41,070 nucleotides of DNA from contig JAJRUT010000071.1 of assembly GCA_024277655.1 (NCBI GenBank), positions 1 to 41,070 of the forward strand. Direction: 5' to 3'. The number at the start of each line of letters is the position of its first letter. Position 1 is the first letter of the stretch. A program made the position numbers and the translations under genes. The DNA comes from Deltaproteobacteria bacterium (lineage in GTDB: Bacteria > Desulfobacterota > Desulfobulbia > Desulfobulbales > SURF-16). This document shows positions 8,078 to 17,112 of this stretch, one piece after another. The notes under the pieces were generated by a model. The model ran no database searches, had not been told where the DNA came from, and worked only from the letters and a program-made list of their open reading frames with translations.

Positions 8078-8105
8078 CTTAAGCTGATGTCATACTCAAC
8101 CATTG

Positions 8106-8132
8106 CCCCATCATCATCTGATTGACGACATC
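8106..8132 (-). repeat. 27-bp remnant or copy of a tatC segment
   Basis: On the minus strand this stretch encodes DVVNQMMMG and matches bases 9129-9155 inside tatC at 26 of 27 positions, in the same orientation, 1023 bp apart. It is outside any gene. The two copies bracket the 3' end of tatC plus mntA-hepT. Confidence 0.75.
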
Positions 8133-8146
8133 AGGCAATTAGGTAA

Positions 8147-8179
8147 GGGGGGGGATCCACTTAGGTAAAAGATTCCCCC
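8147..8179. terminator. G8 tract and hairpin downstream of the FGE-domain gene
   Basis: A second G8 run (8147-8154) starts a stem: GGGGGATC (8150-8157) pairs with GATTCCCCC (8171-8179) with one bulge and a 13-nt loop. It sits between two convergent genes and may end transcription from either side. There is no U-tract. Confidence 0.35.
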
Positions 8180-8209
8180 AATATGCTGAAAGAAACAAGC
8201 AAACACAGA

Positions 8210-8611
8210 CTAAATCTTAACCCCTAACTGAGCACAGAACTCTACCAGATCATATTTCCCCTTAGTAAGTATATATCTCAACACATCAAGCTCTAGCCCC
8301 TGATATTCATGAATGGCAATATTTCGAAAACCAACCATACCTTTGAGTTTACCCGCAAGGTCATCTGGAATTTTATGGGCCTTGGCCAAGAGTCTAAAAG
8401 CATCAGCACTACCCTGCGGGACACCCAGGCGATCAATTGCCACAATATGCATAGCCATATCAATCGTGGCCTGACAGGCTCTTTCCAAATTAAGAATAAT
8501 CGCATCAACATGGGTATAATTGTCTAGTTCGGGGCAGGCCTCTTGCTCTTCCGCCACTCTCTTTAAACAACGTTCAAGGATTGCAGCCTTATTTAATAAA
8601 ATATCGTCCAT
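8210..8611 (-). CDS. hepT: HepT-family HEPN ribonuclease toxin
   Basis: A 133-aa all-helical DUF86/HEPN protein. The catalytic RX4HXY motif is intact as RNIAIHEY (Arg96, His101, Tyr103 from the chosen start). In the Shewanella and Aphanizomenon systems HepT is an RNase, and its motif tyrosine is AMPylated by the partner MntA, which neutralises it. The ATG at 8611 follows the mntA stop by one base (TGA-T-ATG); an upstream ATG in the same frame at 8629 would overlap mntA. The order here is antitoxin first, and the pair forms one transcription unit behind tatC. Confidence 0.9.
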   Translation of the reverse strand: MDDILLNKAAILERCLKRVAEEQEACPELDNYTHVDAIILNLERACQATIDMAMHIVAIDRLGVPQGSADAFRLLAKAHKIPDDLAGKLKGMVGFRNIAIHEYQGLELDVLRYILTKGKYDLVEFCAQLGVKI

Positions 8612-8612
8612 A

Positions 8613-9017
8613 TCACTTTTCACCTGCATCATAGGATGCTAAAAGTTCTGCCCGCTCAAAATTCAACTGGGCATAATAGGCAAGGCAGTACATGGCAAAC
8701 TCATCACATTGCCTTTGCTCCCGACAATAAACCCTATGTCCTTTGCTTATAACTTCTTTGGCAAAAACAACATTATCCAGACTCAATATACCTATATCAA
8801 CCGGGCATCCTGCGACATCAGCCACCTTACTTTGTAAATGATAAATCGCCAAAGAGTCCGGCTCTGTGCGAGCTTTGAACAATAACGCCAGATCAAGATC
8901 ACTTTCACCATGGGTGACACCTGCCACCTGAGAGCCAAACAGGTAGATCGCTAATAGATCTGGAAAGTCTAATTTTATAATTTCAATTATTTTCAACAAA
9001 CGTTCCTGCGTTACCAT
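8613..9017 (-). CDS. mntA: MntA-family nucleotidyltransferase antitoxin
   Basis: A 134-aa minimal nucleotidyltransferase with the exact GSX10DXD signature: Gly28-Ser29, ten residues, Asp40-Leu-Asp42 (LFGSQVAG then SDLDLALL). It continues with VDIGILSLDN, where the third acidic residue of the fold is expected. Members transfer AMP from ATP to the motif tyrosine of the cognate HepT. The start lies 6 bases after the tatC stop, and its strong ribosome binding site (GGAGGAG) is made by the last Glu codons of tatC. Expression should therefore be tied to tatC. It is 1 base from hepT downstream. Confidence 0.9.
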   Translation of the reverse strand: MVTQERLLKIIEIIKLDFPDLLAIYLFGSQVAGVTHGESDLDLALLFKARTEPDSLAIYHLQSKVADVAGCPVDIGILSLDNVVFAKEVISKGHRVYCREQRQCDEFAMYCLAYYAQLNFERAELLASYDAGEK

Positions 9018-9023
9018 ACTGTC

Positions 9024-9788
9024 TTACTCCTCCTCGACCGCTGCCCCATCCTCAAAACCAGGCAGTCTTTTTTTGCCAAAGAGCCACACGCCGATGATGG
9101 AAATCTCATAGAGAATGACCAGGGGTATCCCCATCATCATCTGATTGACAACATCGGGGGTGGGGGTGAGAATGGCGGCGATAATAAAGGCAATAAGAAA
9201 GGCGTATTTACGATTTTTGCGTAGAAACGGGGCGTCAACAATGCCTATTTTGGCAAGAATCACCATCACCACGGGGAGTTCAAAGATAGCACCAAAGGCA
9301 ATGAGCAGACGCAGAGCCAGGGAAAAATATTCCTTAACTGTAGGTGCGGCCTTAAGAAAATCCGTGGAGTAGCCCATCAGAAATTTAAAGGCCGGGGGAA
9401 AGACGAAATAATAACCAAAAGCAGCCCCCCCCAAGAAACAGAACGAGGAAAGAAAAGTAAAGGGCAGAGCCACCTTTTTCTCATGGGAGTAGAGGCCGGG
9501 AGCAATGAACTTCCAGGCCTCATAAAACAGCACAGGGGAAGCAAAAAGAACTCCAGCGGTAAGAGCCAGCTTCAGGTTAAAAAAGAAGGCCTCCTGATAG
9601 GAGATAAAGATAAGACTTGACCCCTCCGGCAATACATCAAAGAGAGGTTTTACAACCCAATTACTGACGGGCTCAATATAATAATAGGCCGTGGCAAAAC
9701 AGACGATCACAGCAAGCAAGGAACGAACAAGTGCCGACCGCAAATCTGTGAGATGGTCGGTGAGGCCCTGCTGTTCCATTTCATCCAT
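9024..9788 (-). CDS. tatC: Sec-independent (twin-arginine) translocase subunit TatC
   Basis: TatC is the membrane receptor that recognises twin-arginine signal peptides. The 254-aa protein has the family marks: an N-terminal LTDHLTDLRSALVRSL, six membrane segments, FIAPGLYSHEKK after the second segment, FELPVVMVILAKIGIV, and TPTPDVVNQMMMGIPL in the fifth. AAGGAT precedes the ATG at 9788. No tatA or tatB is in the window. Its last codons (GAGGAGGAG) double as the ribosome binding site of mntA, and a 27-bp stretch of its 3' half is repeated beyond hepT. Confidence 0.96.
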   Translation of the reverse strand: MDEMEQQGLTDHLTDLRSALVRSLLAVIVCFATAYYYIEPVSNWVVKPLFDVLPEGSSLIFISYQEAFFFNLKLALTAGVLFASPVLFYEAWKFIAPGLYSHEKKVALPFTFLSSFCFLGGAAFGYYFVFPPAFKFLMGYSTDFLKAAPTVKEYFSLALRLLIAFGAIFELPVVMVILAKIGIVDAPFLRKNRKYAFLIAFIIAAILTPTPDVVNQMMMGIPLVILYEISIIGVWLFGKKRLPGFEDGAAVEEE

Positions 9789-9907
9789 ACTGATTCATCC
9801 TTGCATCATCTAGCGTGTGAGAAAAACGTTCTACTCCATACAGACCGACAATATACAGGGAAGCTATAGACTCTGCAAGAGGCTGGAAAACAGGCAGGGA
9901 ACCTTTT

Positions 9908-10666
9908 TTAGTTTTTACTGCCGGTGGACTTGGCCCAGGGAGATGTGTTTTTTTTCTCCTGCTGAACAACCTTAGAATCATCCACGGCGACAGGCAAAAG
10001 CTCACAGTACAGATGCCAGAGTGGTTCAATCTTGCGAATCTGTTTCTTGGCCAAAACCTGCCAATCCACGGCAGGGAGGGGTTCGTTCCGCTCAAAGTTG
10101 AGCTCCTGATCCTGAAACAAAAGGAAATCGACACCAACGTCCCAGGGGTCACAGGGCAAATCAACCTCACTCATCTGCTCAGCCCCAGCTACACAACCCA
10201 CCGCGGTTTTATCATTCACCCCACCCAGGGTGGCCAGGAGTCCCATGGATAAATCAAAAAAGCCAGTCCCCTCACCAAGCCGCCGACCCTTTTGATCAAT
10301 GGCCATACACCCTGTAAGGGCAAGATCAATATCACTATTTTGCATCTGCTTTGGCCGTAATTTTTTACCAAAGAGAGTGATTCCCTTAAGGCTCGTACCA
10401 TAGGCCAGATCCGGAAAGGGTATGGCGAAGGGTTTCACCCGGTAAAATCCCAGTTTTAGAGCAGGAGATGGCATTACCAACACCTTACCGTCAAGCAGAC
10501 AGTTGATCCGCGCCTGGAAAAGCAGGGGGGATGGCATCATGAAAATTGTTTTGGCCACGCGGTACTCCGGCCTGCGGCGCAGACGCTCAGCAATTTTACC
10601 GGCAGAAGTTGGGGGAGGCGCACAACCTGCGTAGGTGGTGCGGAGCTCATCTTTAGAAACAGTCAT
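9908..10666 (-). CDS. 5-formyltetrahydrofolate cyclo-ligase family protein
   Basis: The family makes 5,10-methenyl-THF from 5-formyl-THF with ATP. Visible marks are a KDELR motif near residue 5 (family KxxLR), then a helical region, LVMPSPALKLGFYRVKPF, and the signature QKGRRLGEGTGFFD with VGCVAGAEQMSEVDLPCDPWDVGVDFLL. That order is usual for the family. The 253-aa length is above the usual 180-200 because of about 45 extra C-terminal residues. I chose ATG 10666; a GTG at 10684 would add six residues. It is upstream of tatC with a 119-bp gap. It could be a paralogue in folate salvage rather than the main enzyme. Confidence 0.8.
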   Translation of the reverse strand: MTVSKDELRTTYAGCAPPPTSAGKIAERLRRRPEYRVAKTIFMMPSPLLFQARINCLLDGKVLVMPSPALKLGFYRVKPFAIPFPDLAYGTSLKGITLFGKKLRPKQMQNSDIDLALTGCMAIDQKGRRLGEGTGFFDLSMGLLATLGGVNDKTAVGCVAGAEQMSEVDLPCDPWDVGVDFLLFQDQELNFERNEPLPAVDWQVLAKKQIRKIEPLWHLYCELLPVAVDDSKVVQQEKKNTSPWAKSTGSKN

Positions 10667-10770
10667 AGGGGTATTCAGCCACACAACACAGACCTGTCTT
10701 CTGTGGGTTCTGTACCAAAAAATTAGTTATCAGCGTAGAAATAAATGAGATTGCAAGCTCTTCTTGTTTT

Positions 10771-10835
10771 GACAGGATGAACTGGATATACAGGATATTT
10801 TCACAACAGTCTGTTTCTTTTTTTATCCTGTAAAT
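10771..10835. repeat. ACAGGAT repeat element with inverted arms
   Basis: GACAGGATGAACTGGATATACAGGATA-type sequence (from 10771) is followed by its complement TATCCTGTA at 10824-10832. The core arms TACAGGATA (10789-10797) and TATCCTGTA are perfect, with a 26-nt loop. On the minus strand it lies just after dacA and may stop transcription. From memory, ACAGGATGAACAGGAT-like repeats are very common in Desulfobacterota intergenic DNA. Confidence 0.55.
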
Positions 10836-10892
10836 ACTCCGTAATGCCAGGACTGGACAATTACCGGTAAATACTGTCTGATTTTGGCGAGC

Positions 10893-11927
10893 TTAATACA
10901 GAGAAACAACGGTTGTGGACTTTTTTTGTTTGGACTTTGCGGCCATAATCTGGGCATTGCGGGCAAAGCCGAACTCAACCAGGCGGGCAATATCATCCCA
11001 CATGGTCTCACTACCCATGATAGCCACGGTCAAATCGACCCCGTTTCGGCTGAAACGACCAACATAGGTCTGCCTTGCGGCATAGGTATAGCCTGTCTTA
11101 CCACCCTTTGCACCCCGTATCCGCCACAACGCCTTATTATGGTTGCTCAGGGTTTTACCATAACTGGTCTTTGTCCTGACCCGACCGATTCGCTTGGCAA
11201 ATTCAGGGTCATTCATGGCGCCATTAAAAATAACAGCAAGATCACGAACCGAAGACCTTTGTCCCCGCACGGTAAGCCCGGTGGCCGTTTTGCAAATTGT
11301 CGAGGTGGCACCAAGCTCTCGGGCTTTACGATTCATAAGCTTTGTAAAAACATGCTCACTTCCGGCAATCTGTTCGGCCAGGGCCACGCTGGCATCATTG
11401 GCAGACGACAACAGCACGGCATTAATCAGATCATTGGCCTTATATGTTTTATTCTTGCGTAGATAAATTTTAGACCGGGGCATCTTGGCGGCCTTGCGGC
11501 TCACAGAAACCTTGGATGAATCGCGCAACGACTTCATGGCAATAAGGCCGGTTAAAATTTTGATGGTGGATGCGGGCTGAGCCAAACGATCCGGTTCATG
11601 GGAGTATAACACCCGGCCGGACTGAGCATCCATGATGATAGCACTGCGGGAAGATAATTTTCGCCGGAGCCTTGAAGGAGACAGGCTCGCCACAGTGTAG
11701 CTTGATTTTGTGGCCGATTTCTTCTTGGAAACCGTCGAGATAGGAGAGGTGTGCCTGCGGAAGGATCTGTCTGAAGTCTGTTTTTTTATCTTTACATTCG
11801 GGCTAAACTTACTTTTCTCGCTTAAAACCGGTCTGGAGGTCAGAGCATGGGCCGATAGAACAGTAATAGCGAGTCCGCAAAAACAGAGAATAACAACCTT
11901 AAATATTTGGGAAAAAGTATTTTTCAC
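10893..11927 (-). CDS. dacA: D-alanyl-D-alanine carboxypeptidase (PBP5/DacA type)
   Basis: A penicillin-binding serine peptidase that trims the terminal D-Ala of peptidoglycan stem peptides in the periplasm. The three active-site motifs are intact: Ser120-Thr-Ile-Lys123 (SxxK, in PASTIKILTG), Ser175-Ala-Asn177 (SxN) and Lys277-Thr-Gly279 (KTG, in GGKTGYT). Residues 1-29 are a signal peptide ending ISAHA-like, and residues 30-90 are a Ser/Lys/Arg-rich linker. Unlike E. coli PBP5, there is no second domain and no terminal amphipathic anchor, so it should be soluble. It is a lone gene between the repeat element and cheB. The gene symbol is by family only. Confidence 0.93.
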   Translation of the reverse strand: MKNTFSQIFKVVILCFCGLAITVLSAHALTSRPVLSEKSKFSPNVKIKKQTSDRSFRRHTSPISTVSKKKSATKSSYTVASLSPSRLRRKLSSRSAIIMDAQSGRVLYSHEPDRLAQPASTIKILTGLIAMKSLRDSSKVSVSRKAAKMPRSKIYLRKNKTYKANDLINAVLLSSANDASVALAEQIAGSEHVFTKLMNRKARELGATSTICKTATGLTVRGQRSSVRDLAVIFNGAMNDPEFAKRIGRVRTKTSYGKTLSNHNKALWRIRGAKGGKTGYTYAARQTYVGRFSRNGVDLTVAIMGSETMWDDIARLVEFGFARNAQIMAAKSKQKKSTTVVSLY

Positions 11928-12084
11928 AACGATTATCCGCCCCCGGAAATCTGATGATTTAAAAAAAACAATTGGAGAACACTCAATCTAGCGATTTACC
12001 TCAGAAACATCAAGACGTTTCAAACCTCCACACCGGCCTAAAATACCAGTTTAACGCCTTTTCCATACCACTAAGCAAACCCAA

Positions 12085-13122
<1,038 letters not shown>

Positions 13123-13226
13123 CTAACAATATTTTCACGTTTTTATTACCCCTAAATTTAAGGATAGCAAAGACTCATTGATATTGTCACCCAAATAAAC
13201 CGCGTAGCCTTACCACGCAAGATTAT

Positions 13227-15047
13227 TCAGGGGGCCAAAACTGAGTGCAGTTGCTGTTGCCAAAGAATTATTTGCCGGCGAAACTTCACCTGATATTCCG
13301 TATTTTCTGCCCCGTGCAGGGCCTGCATTTCAATCCGAATGGCCTCATCCCGGCGACCATTCAGCCACAGGGCATGGGCATAGGTATCGAGGATATGTGG
13401 TGCCGGGTGCAGCACAACCGCTCGCTTCGCATGTTTAAGGCCAAGAGCCGCATCCCGCACCATTTCATCCTCACAGGTCACAAAAAGCCAGGCCAGATTA
13501 TTATGTACCTCTGGATTCTCTTCCCGTAGCACCAGAGATTTATTGTACATCGCAACCGCTTTTAGATATTCCTTCTGGCGATAGTAAAAATCACCCATGG
13601 CCCAATACAAGTCAGGATTATCGGGGTTGCTACCCATCTCCTGCAACAGTAAGCCCTCGGCCCTACTGACCACCACCCCCTCAAGATAATCACCAGGAAT
13701 GGCACTATAACAGCCAACAGCTAACACCATAAGAAGCCCGTAGGCCACAAGCATTTTACGCACCTTGCGATGATGCTTATGCACCAGAGACGGCTCTGCT
13801 TCGCAGGCCACAAGAAAATCAACCCGTTGGCCAACACCAAAATGATGCCAACTGGGCAAATCGCGAATATCGCCACTCAGAAAAGCCACCTTTTCCAAAG
13901 CACTGGCCAAAAAGCCACTGCCCCCTGTTGTGGTGAAGGCATGAAGGTCGGCCTGGCGCTCAAAATTACGCATAAAGTAGCCAAAAACAAAGCGTAAAAA
14001 CAACACTATGGCCACAAAAAGAAACACCATCTCATTTATTTCCACGAACTTTACCAGGGAAAGACCCAGCGATTCCATGAGCTTAAAAGCCCAATCAGTC
14101 TTCAGCACAAGATAATTCACCCCGCACAATACCGGCGCAATAATCAGGGAAAACCCCAGCAAGACGAAGAGATACAGTGGCATATGATAATATTTCACAT
14201 GCCCTGTTTCATGGGCAATCACCGACTCTACCTCATCCCTGGTGAGATTTGCCAGCAAACCGTTAGTAATGAGAATATAGCGAAAACGGGCAACAAACCC
14301 GACCACGCCAGCGGTGAGAACCTGCCCGCCAAATAGGGGCCAGATCAGCACATCCCGGTAGCGCAGATGCAACCTGTCACACATGCCGACCAGTTCATCA
14401 CGAACAGGGCCAGCAGGAATAGGAGTACAACGCCACATCCTGACAAGAAGCGGCGGAAAGACAAGGGCCAAAAATATAAAAAACAGGGCAAACACAACCA
14501 GTTCACCATAGCCCTCCACCATGAACTCACGGAACCAGACCCAGGGCACAATCTTTAGAAGATCCATCCAAAGACTAACCGCAACCCAAGGCAGGGCTAT
14601 GGGGATATTAGCCCGCAGGTTTTCACCAATAAAAACCCAAGGATTCCCCCGTCGACCAAAGGCCAGATTATGGCTCCTGCTCGCAACAACCCACCCCACA
14701 ACAAGATAGAAGAAAAAAAGGCCCACCAGGATAATATGGGCCAAAATCGGCATCGCCTTAAAACCGGGCAAAAGCAAGAGATAATAGAGGCCATGAAAAT
14801 AATAAACATCCAGCCCGATGGCTATAATGGCGAGAATATGAGCGGCCCGTTCAGCCTTCATATACGAGGCCGGATTACGCACCCGTGAGACAGAAAAGAG
14901 AAACCGGCAAGCAAGGTAAAGACAACCAAGCTTACCAAGCCAAAGGGAGATAAGGGCTAAGACCCCGGAGGAGTAGCCGCTTGAATCAGGCCCGGCAGTT
15001 ACCAGAAAGATAACCACCAATAGATACAGAAGATTATTATAGCTCAC
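13227..15047 (-). CDS. Membrane-bound M48-family zinc metalloprotease with C-terminal TPRs
   Basis: A 606-aa protein with five to six membrane segments in the first 200 residues and two more around 300-350. The zinc site is His279-Glu-Thr-Gly-His283 (VIAHETGHVKYYH), and the third ligand is probably in FERQADLHA near 365. The region after about 460 holds TPR-like repeats (LYWAMGDFYYRQKEYLKAVAMYNKSLVL, then NPEVHNNLAWLF and a further unit). This resembles HtpX/Ste24-type peptidases that clip misfolded membrane proteins, with the TPR tail as an added recognition part. The GTG start at 15047 has no strong ribosome binding site. Substrate unknown. Confidence 0.88.
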   Translation of the reverse strand: MSYNNLLYLLVVIFLVTAGPDSSGYSSGVLALISLWLGKLGCLYLACRFLFSVSRVRNPASYMKAERAAHILAIIAIGLDVYYFHGLYYLLLLPGFKAMPILAHIILVGLFFFYLVVGWVVASRSHNLAFGRRGNPWVFIGENLRANIPIALPWVAVSLWMDLLKIVPWVWFREFMVEGYGELVVFALFFIFLALVFPPLLVRMWRCTPIPAGPVRDELVGMCDRLHLRYRDVLIWPLFGGQVLTAGVVGFVARFRYILITNGLLANLTRDEVESVIAHETGHVKYYHMPLYLFVLLGFSLIIAPVLCGVNYLVLKTDWAFKLMESLGLSLVKFVEINEMVFLFVAIVLFLRFVFGYFMRNFERQADLHAFTTTGGSGFLASALEKVAFLSGDIRDLPSWHHFGVGQRVDFLVACEAEPSLVHKHHRKVRKMLVAYGLLMVLAVGCYSAIPGDYLEGVVVSRAEGLLLQEMGSNPDNPDLYWAMGDFYYRQKEYLKAVAMYNKSLVLREENPEVHNNLAWLFVTCEDEMVRDAALGLKHAKRAVVLHPAPHILDTYAHALWLNGRRDEAIRIEMQALHGAENTEYQVKFRRQIILWQQQLHSVLAP

Positions 15048-15119
15048 AAATTTCAGGATTTGAAGTATTGGAAACTCACACAGACACCCACAACAGCCTC
15101 GTCGTGTAAGGGGGATTCA

Positions 15120-15229
15120 ATCGAGGATTTAGACATTACCACGAAGACACGAAAAGCTCGAAGAAATGTTGCGCCAGCGCCGATCATTTTGAATTCAGAA
15201 TCTCTGAAGCCAGAATCCAGGAGCCATAG
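15120..15229. repeat. Degenerate intergenic repeats (CACGAAGACACGAA and TTCAGAA heptads)
   Basis: The short gap between the M48 gene and the J-domain gene carries CCACGAAGACACGAAAAG near 15140. It is followed by TTCAGAA (15194-15200), GCCAGAA (15209-15215), TCCAGGA (15216-15222) and GCCATAG. These heptads match the units of the tandem repeat at 37362-37403. Confidence 0.5.
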
Positions 15230-15249
15230 TTTAAGCAGAATAGTCGAGA

Positions 15250-16122
15250 CTACGAGGCCTTGCGCCGCAATTTTTCATGTTGCCTGTTGTGATCTGCACA
15301 TTTACGCAACAACCCCTGGAGCTGCATTCTGGTGAAAATCCGCTTTTTCAGGAAATACTCACCAATCTTCCGGTGATTTTTCTGTTGATAGGCCAAGATA
15401 GCCTGCATCTGATAACGATTCAACTTCCCCCTAGCGATGGCCTTCTTGCCAAAAGCCTCGGTACACTCACCCGATTGGAGGATAGTTAAAATATCATTCT
15501 GGGCCAGCCAACCGAAGCGAACGCCAATATCGCCAACCCTTGGTCGACAGGAGCGCTGCCAAATCAAAGCCCGGACAATGGTTTGCCAATCGACAAGCCC
15601 TGAATAATAGAGGAAATGCCCAAAGAGCATCGGCCTCGCAGGGAGATCTCCCTTAAAAAGAGCTTTGGAATCTAAGGTTTTGGCCTTTGGAACTGAGGTG
15701 GGGTTATTTGTCGCGCCAGCCCGAAACGATGCCCCGGCCGGTGACGGCTTTTTCTTTTGGCTAAACGATGGTCTGGCTGGAGCCGGGCTGGGAGCAGGTT
15801 TTGCAGAGGGCGGCCTTGGAGATCGCACTGTTTTGGGCTTGCTACCGGGAATGCGATACCCTTTTTCCCGAGCATCCACGTAGTGACTCAAGTGCTTGTA
15901 CGCCTTTTGCACCACCTGAAATTTTCGGGCACAAAAACGCTGGGTGAGATCACCCTTAGTGGCAAAACGATCCGGATGGGTTTCCTTTGCCCGTTTACGG
16001 TACGCACTCTTAACCCCGGACATCTGAAGGTAGGCCAGGAAATCCCGCGACACATTTAACTCGTCACCAAAAATAACCTGGCAGGCCCGGAACAACTCCT
16101 GTTCAGCGACAACAGCAGACAT
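15250..16122 (-). CDS. J-domain protein with a Pro/Lys-rich linker and a helical C-terminal domain
   Basis: The N-terminal J domain (about 8-80) carries the HPD tripeptide at 49-51 (KETHPDRFATKGD), which is required to stimulate the DnaK ATPase. Residues about 90-150 are a low-complexity Pro/Lys/Ser/Ala linker. Residues about 165-285 contain two copies of a short helical unit (ARPMLFGHFLYYSGLVDWQTIVRAL and RKIGEYFLKKRIFTRMQLQGLL). They recall the start of MshEN/GspE-N domains, which in some proteins bind c-di-GMP; that likeness is only by eye. AGGGAT precedes the ATG at 16122. No DnaJ zinc fingers are present, so it is a specialised co-chaperone with unknown client. Confidence 0.8.
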   Translation of the reverse strand: MSAVVAEQELFRACQVIFGDELNVSRDFLAYLQMSGVKSAYRKRAKETHPDRFATKGDLTQRFCARKFQVVQKAYKHLSHYVDAREKGYRIPGSKPKTVRSPRPPSAKPAPSPAPARPSFSQKKKPSPAGASFRAGATNNPTSVPKAKTLDSKALFKGDLPARPMLFGHFLYYSGLVDWQTIVRALIWQRSCRPRVGDIGVRFGWLAQNDILTILQSGECTEAFGKKAIARGKLNRYQMQAILAYQQKNHRKIGEYFLKKRIFTRMQLQGLLRKCADHNRQHEKLRRKAS

Positions 16123-16516
16123 TTTTATCCCTATTTAACCTGAATTTTAAACATCACTTGCGCAAAGAGGCCCACCAGAATCACGACACCTAAAACAGAA
16201 ACATTGCCACCAGAAACGGTAAACCCAAGGTACTCTAATTTCCCTAGATTACTCCCTCAAAAACAGATAATCCACTCAAAAAAAGGCTCATTGGGGATTG
16301 ATACACCGGATAGGGGTAAAACAACGACCAGTAAACCTAGGAAAAAGCACCCTGCCACTTACACCATGGAGGGTTCAAGGAAACAAGACACCACAACGGC
16401 AGGTGGTACACCCACTTAACAAGACAGCTAAGGCCACACAGGAAAACAAGACTCAAGAAAACAACGACAGATTAAGGGATTAGGAGGAGTACCCTCCACT
16501 TAACAGACTGAAATAA
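16123..16516. other. 394-bp gap without a convincing gene
   Basis: Small plus-strand frames here (16204-16419 and 16298-16483) have Lys/Thr/Pro-rich, low-complexity translations, no ribosome binding site, and run against the flanking minus-strand genes. The sequence is A/C-rich on the plus strand. A small GGAGG/CCTCC hairpin at about 16482-16496 may mark the end of the FeoA transcript. Nothing else is recognisable; an sRNA cannot be excluded. Confidence 0.4.
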
Positions 16517-16840
16517 TTAAGAATTAGCCGAAACCCTGACCGTATCAACTTCCAGGTGGGCCGCCTCAGATGAACTGAGGGATAGACTACAGTTGCCAAC
16601 CTGCAGGAGGATGGGATCACCGAGAGGTGCTTTTCGAACGACATTCACTTCGGTACTGGGAGTCAGACCGAGATCAAGCAGACGGCGCCGCATCTTCTTG
16701 CATTCCCCCGTATAGTTACGAATACAAACGCATTGCCCGACCTTGATATCCTGCAACGTTTTACATTCAGCACATTGCTCAACACAATCTTGCAATTTGG
16801 TTTGTCCACATTTTTTTTTCAGACAGTTAAGAGCCCGCAT
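16517..16840 (-). CDS. FeoA-domain protein with a cysteine-rich N-terminus
   Basis: The C-terminal 75 residues are a FeoA/SH3-like domain (TLQDIKVGQCVCIRNYTG, MRRRLLDLGLTPSTEVNVVRKAPLGDPILLQVG, EAAHLEVDTVRV), as found beside the FeoB ferrous-iron transporter. The ATG at 16840 has GGAG 7 nt upstream; a GTG at 16873 would add 11 residues. From that start there are eight cysteines in the first 47 residues (6, 11, 19, 23, 26, 37, 39, 47), with CVEQCAEC looking like a metal-binding knuckle. No feoB is in the window. It may be a free-standing iron or metal sensor or adaptor. Confidence 0.85.
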   Translation of the reverse strand: MRALNCLKKKCGQTKLQDCVEQCAECKTLQDIKVGQCVCIRNYTGECKKMRRRLLDLGLTPSTEVNVVRKAPLGDPILLQVGNCSLSLSSSEAAHLEVDTVRVSANS

Positions 16841-17047
16841 AGGGGGACTCCAAAATAGGCTAAACATAGGCACAAGTCACCAAGTGAGGAAAAATAAGGG
16901 TTGCCAAACTTCAGATACTCTCTTGTAACAAAGCACTTCCCGCCTGTCAAGACAAAGTTAAGGTGCCCGAACTTACAGTATCAATATCACGATATGTAAC
17001 AAACTAAAATTTAAGTCTTTAAAAAACCTAGTCATTACGAACCTTTT

Positions 17048-17053
17048 TATAAT
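17048..17053 (+). promoter_or_regulatory. Possible -10 element for hsp20-lon
   Basis: A perfect TATAAT lies 60 bases before the hsp20 start in the divergent gap between the FeoA gene and hsp20. No good -35 box is found at 16-18 bp, and neither a CIRCE repeat nor a clear sigma32 promoter is visible, so the assignment is tentative. Confidence 0.3.
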
Positions 17054-17112
17054 AAACTTAGTACACAGAGGATTATCGCTCTCAATAGTCGCCCACAGAC
17101 CAGGAAGAACCC

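Noticed and set aside
9781-10170. 129-aa minus-strand ORF overlapping the 5-FTHF cyclo-ligase gene
   Set aside because: It is a shifted frame of a gene with clear family motifs; its own translation has none.
16204-16483. Two small overlapping plus-strand ORFs (about 60-70 codons)
   Set aside because: Low-complexity translations, no ribosome binding site, and opposite to both flanking genes.
16874-17112. Search for a CIRCE or sigma32 element before hsp20-lon
   Set aside because: No TTAGCACTC-N9-GAGTGCTAA repeat and no CTTGAA/CCCCAT pair were found; only a TATAAT was seen.
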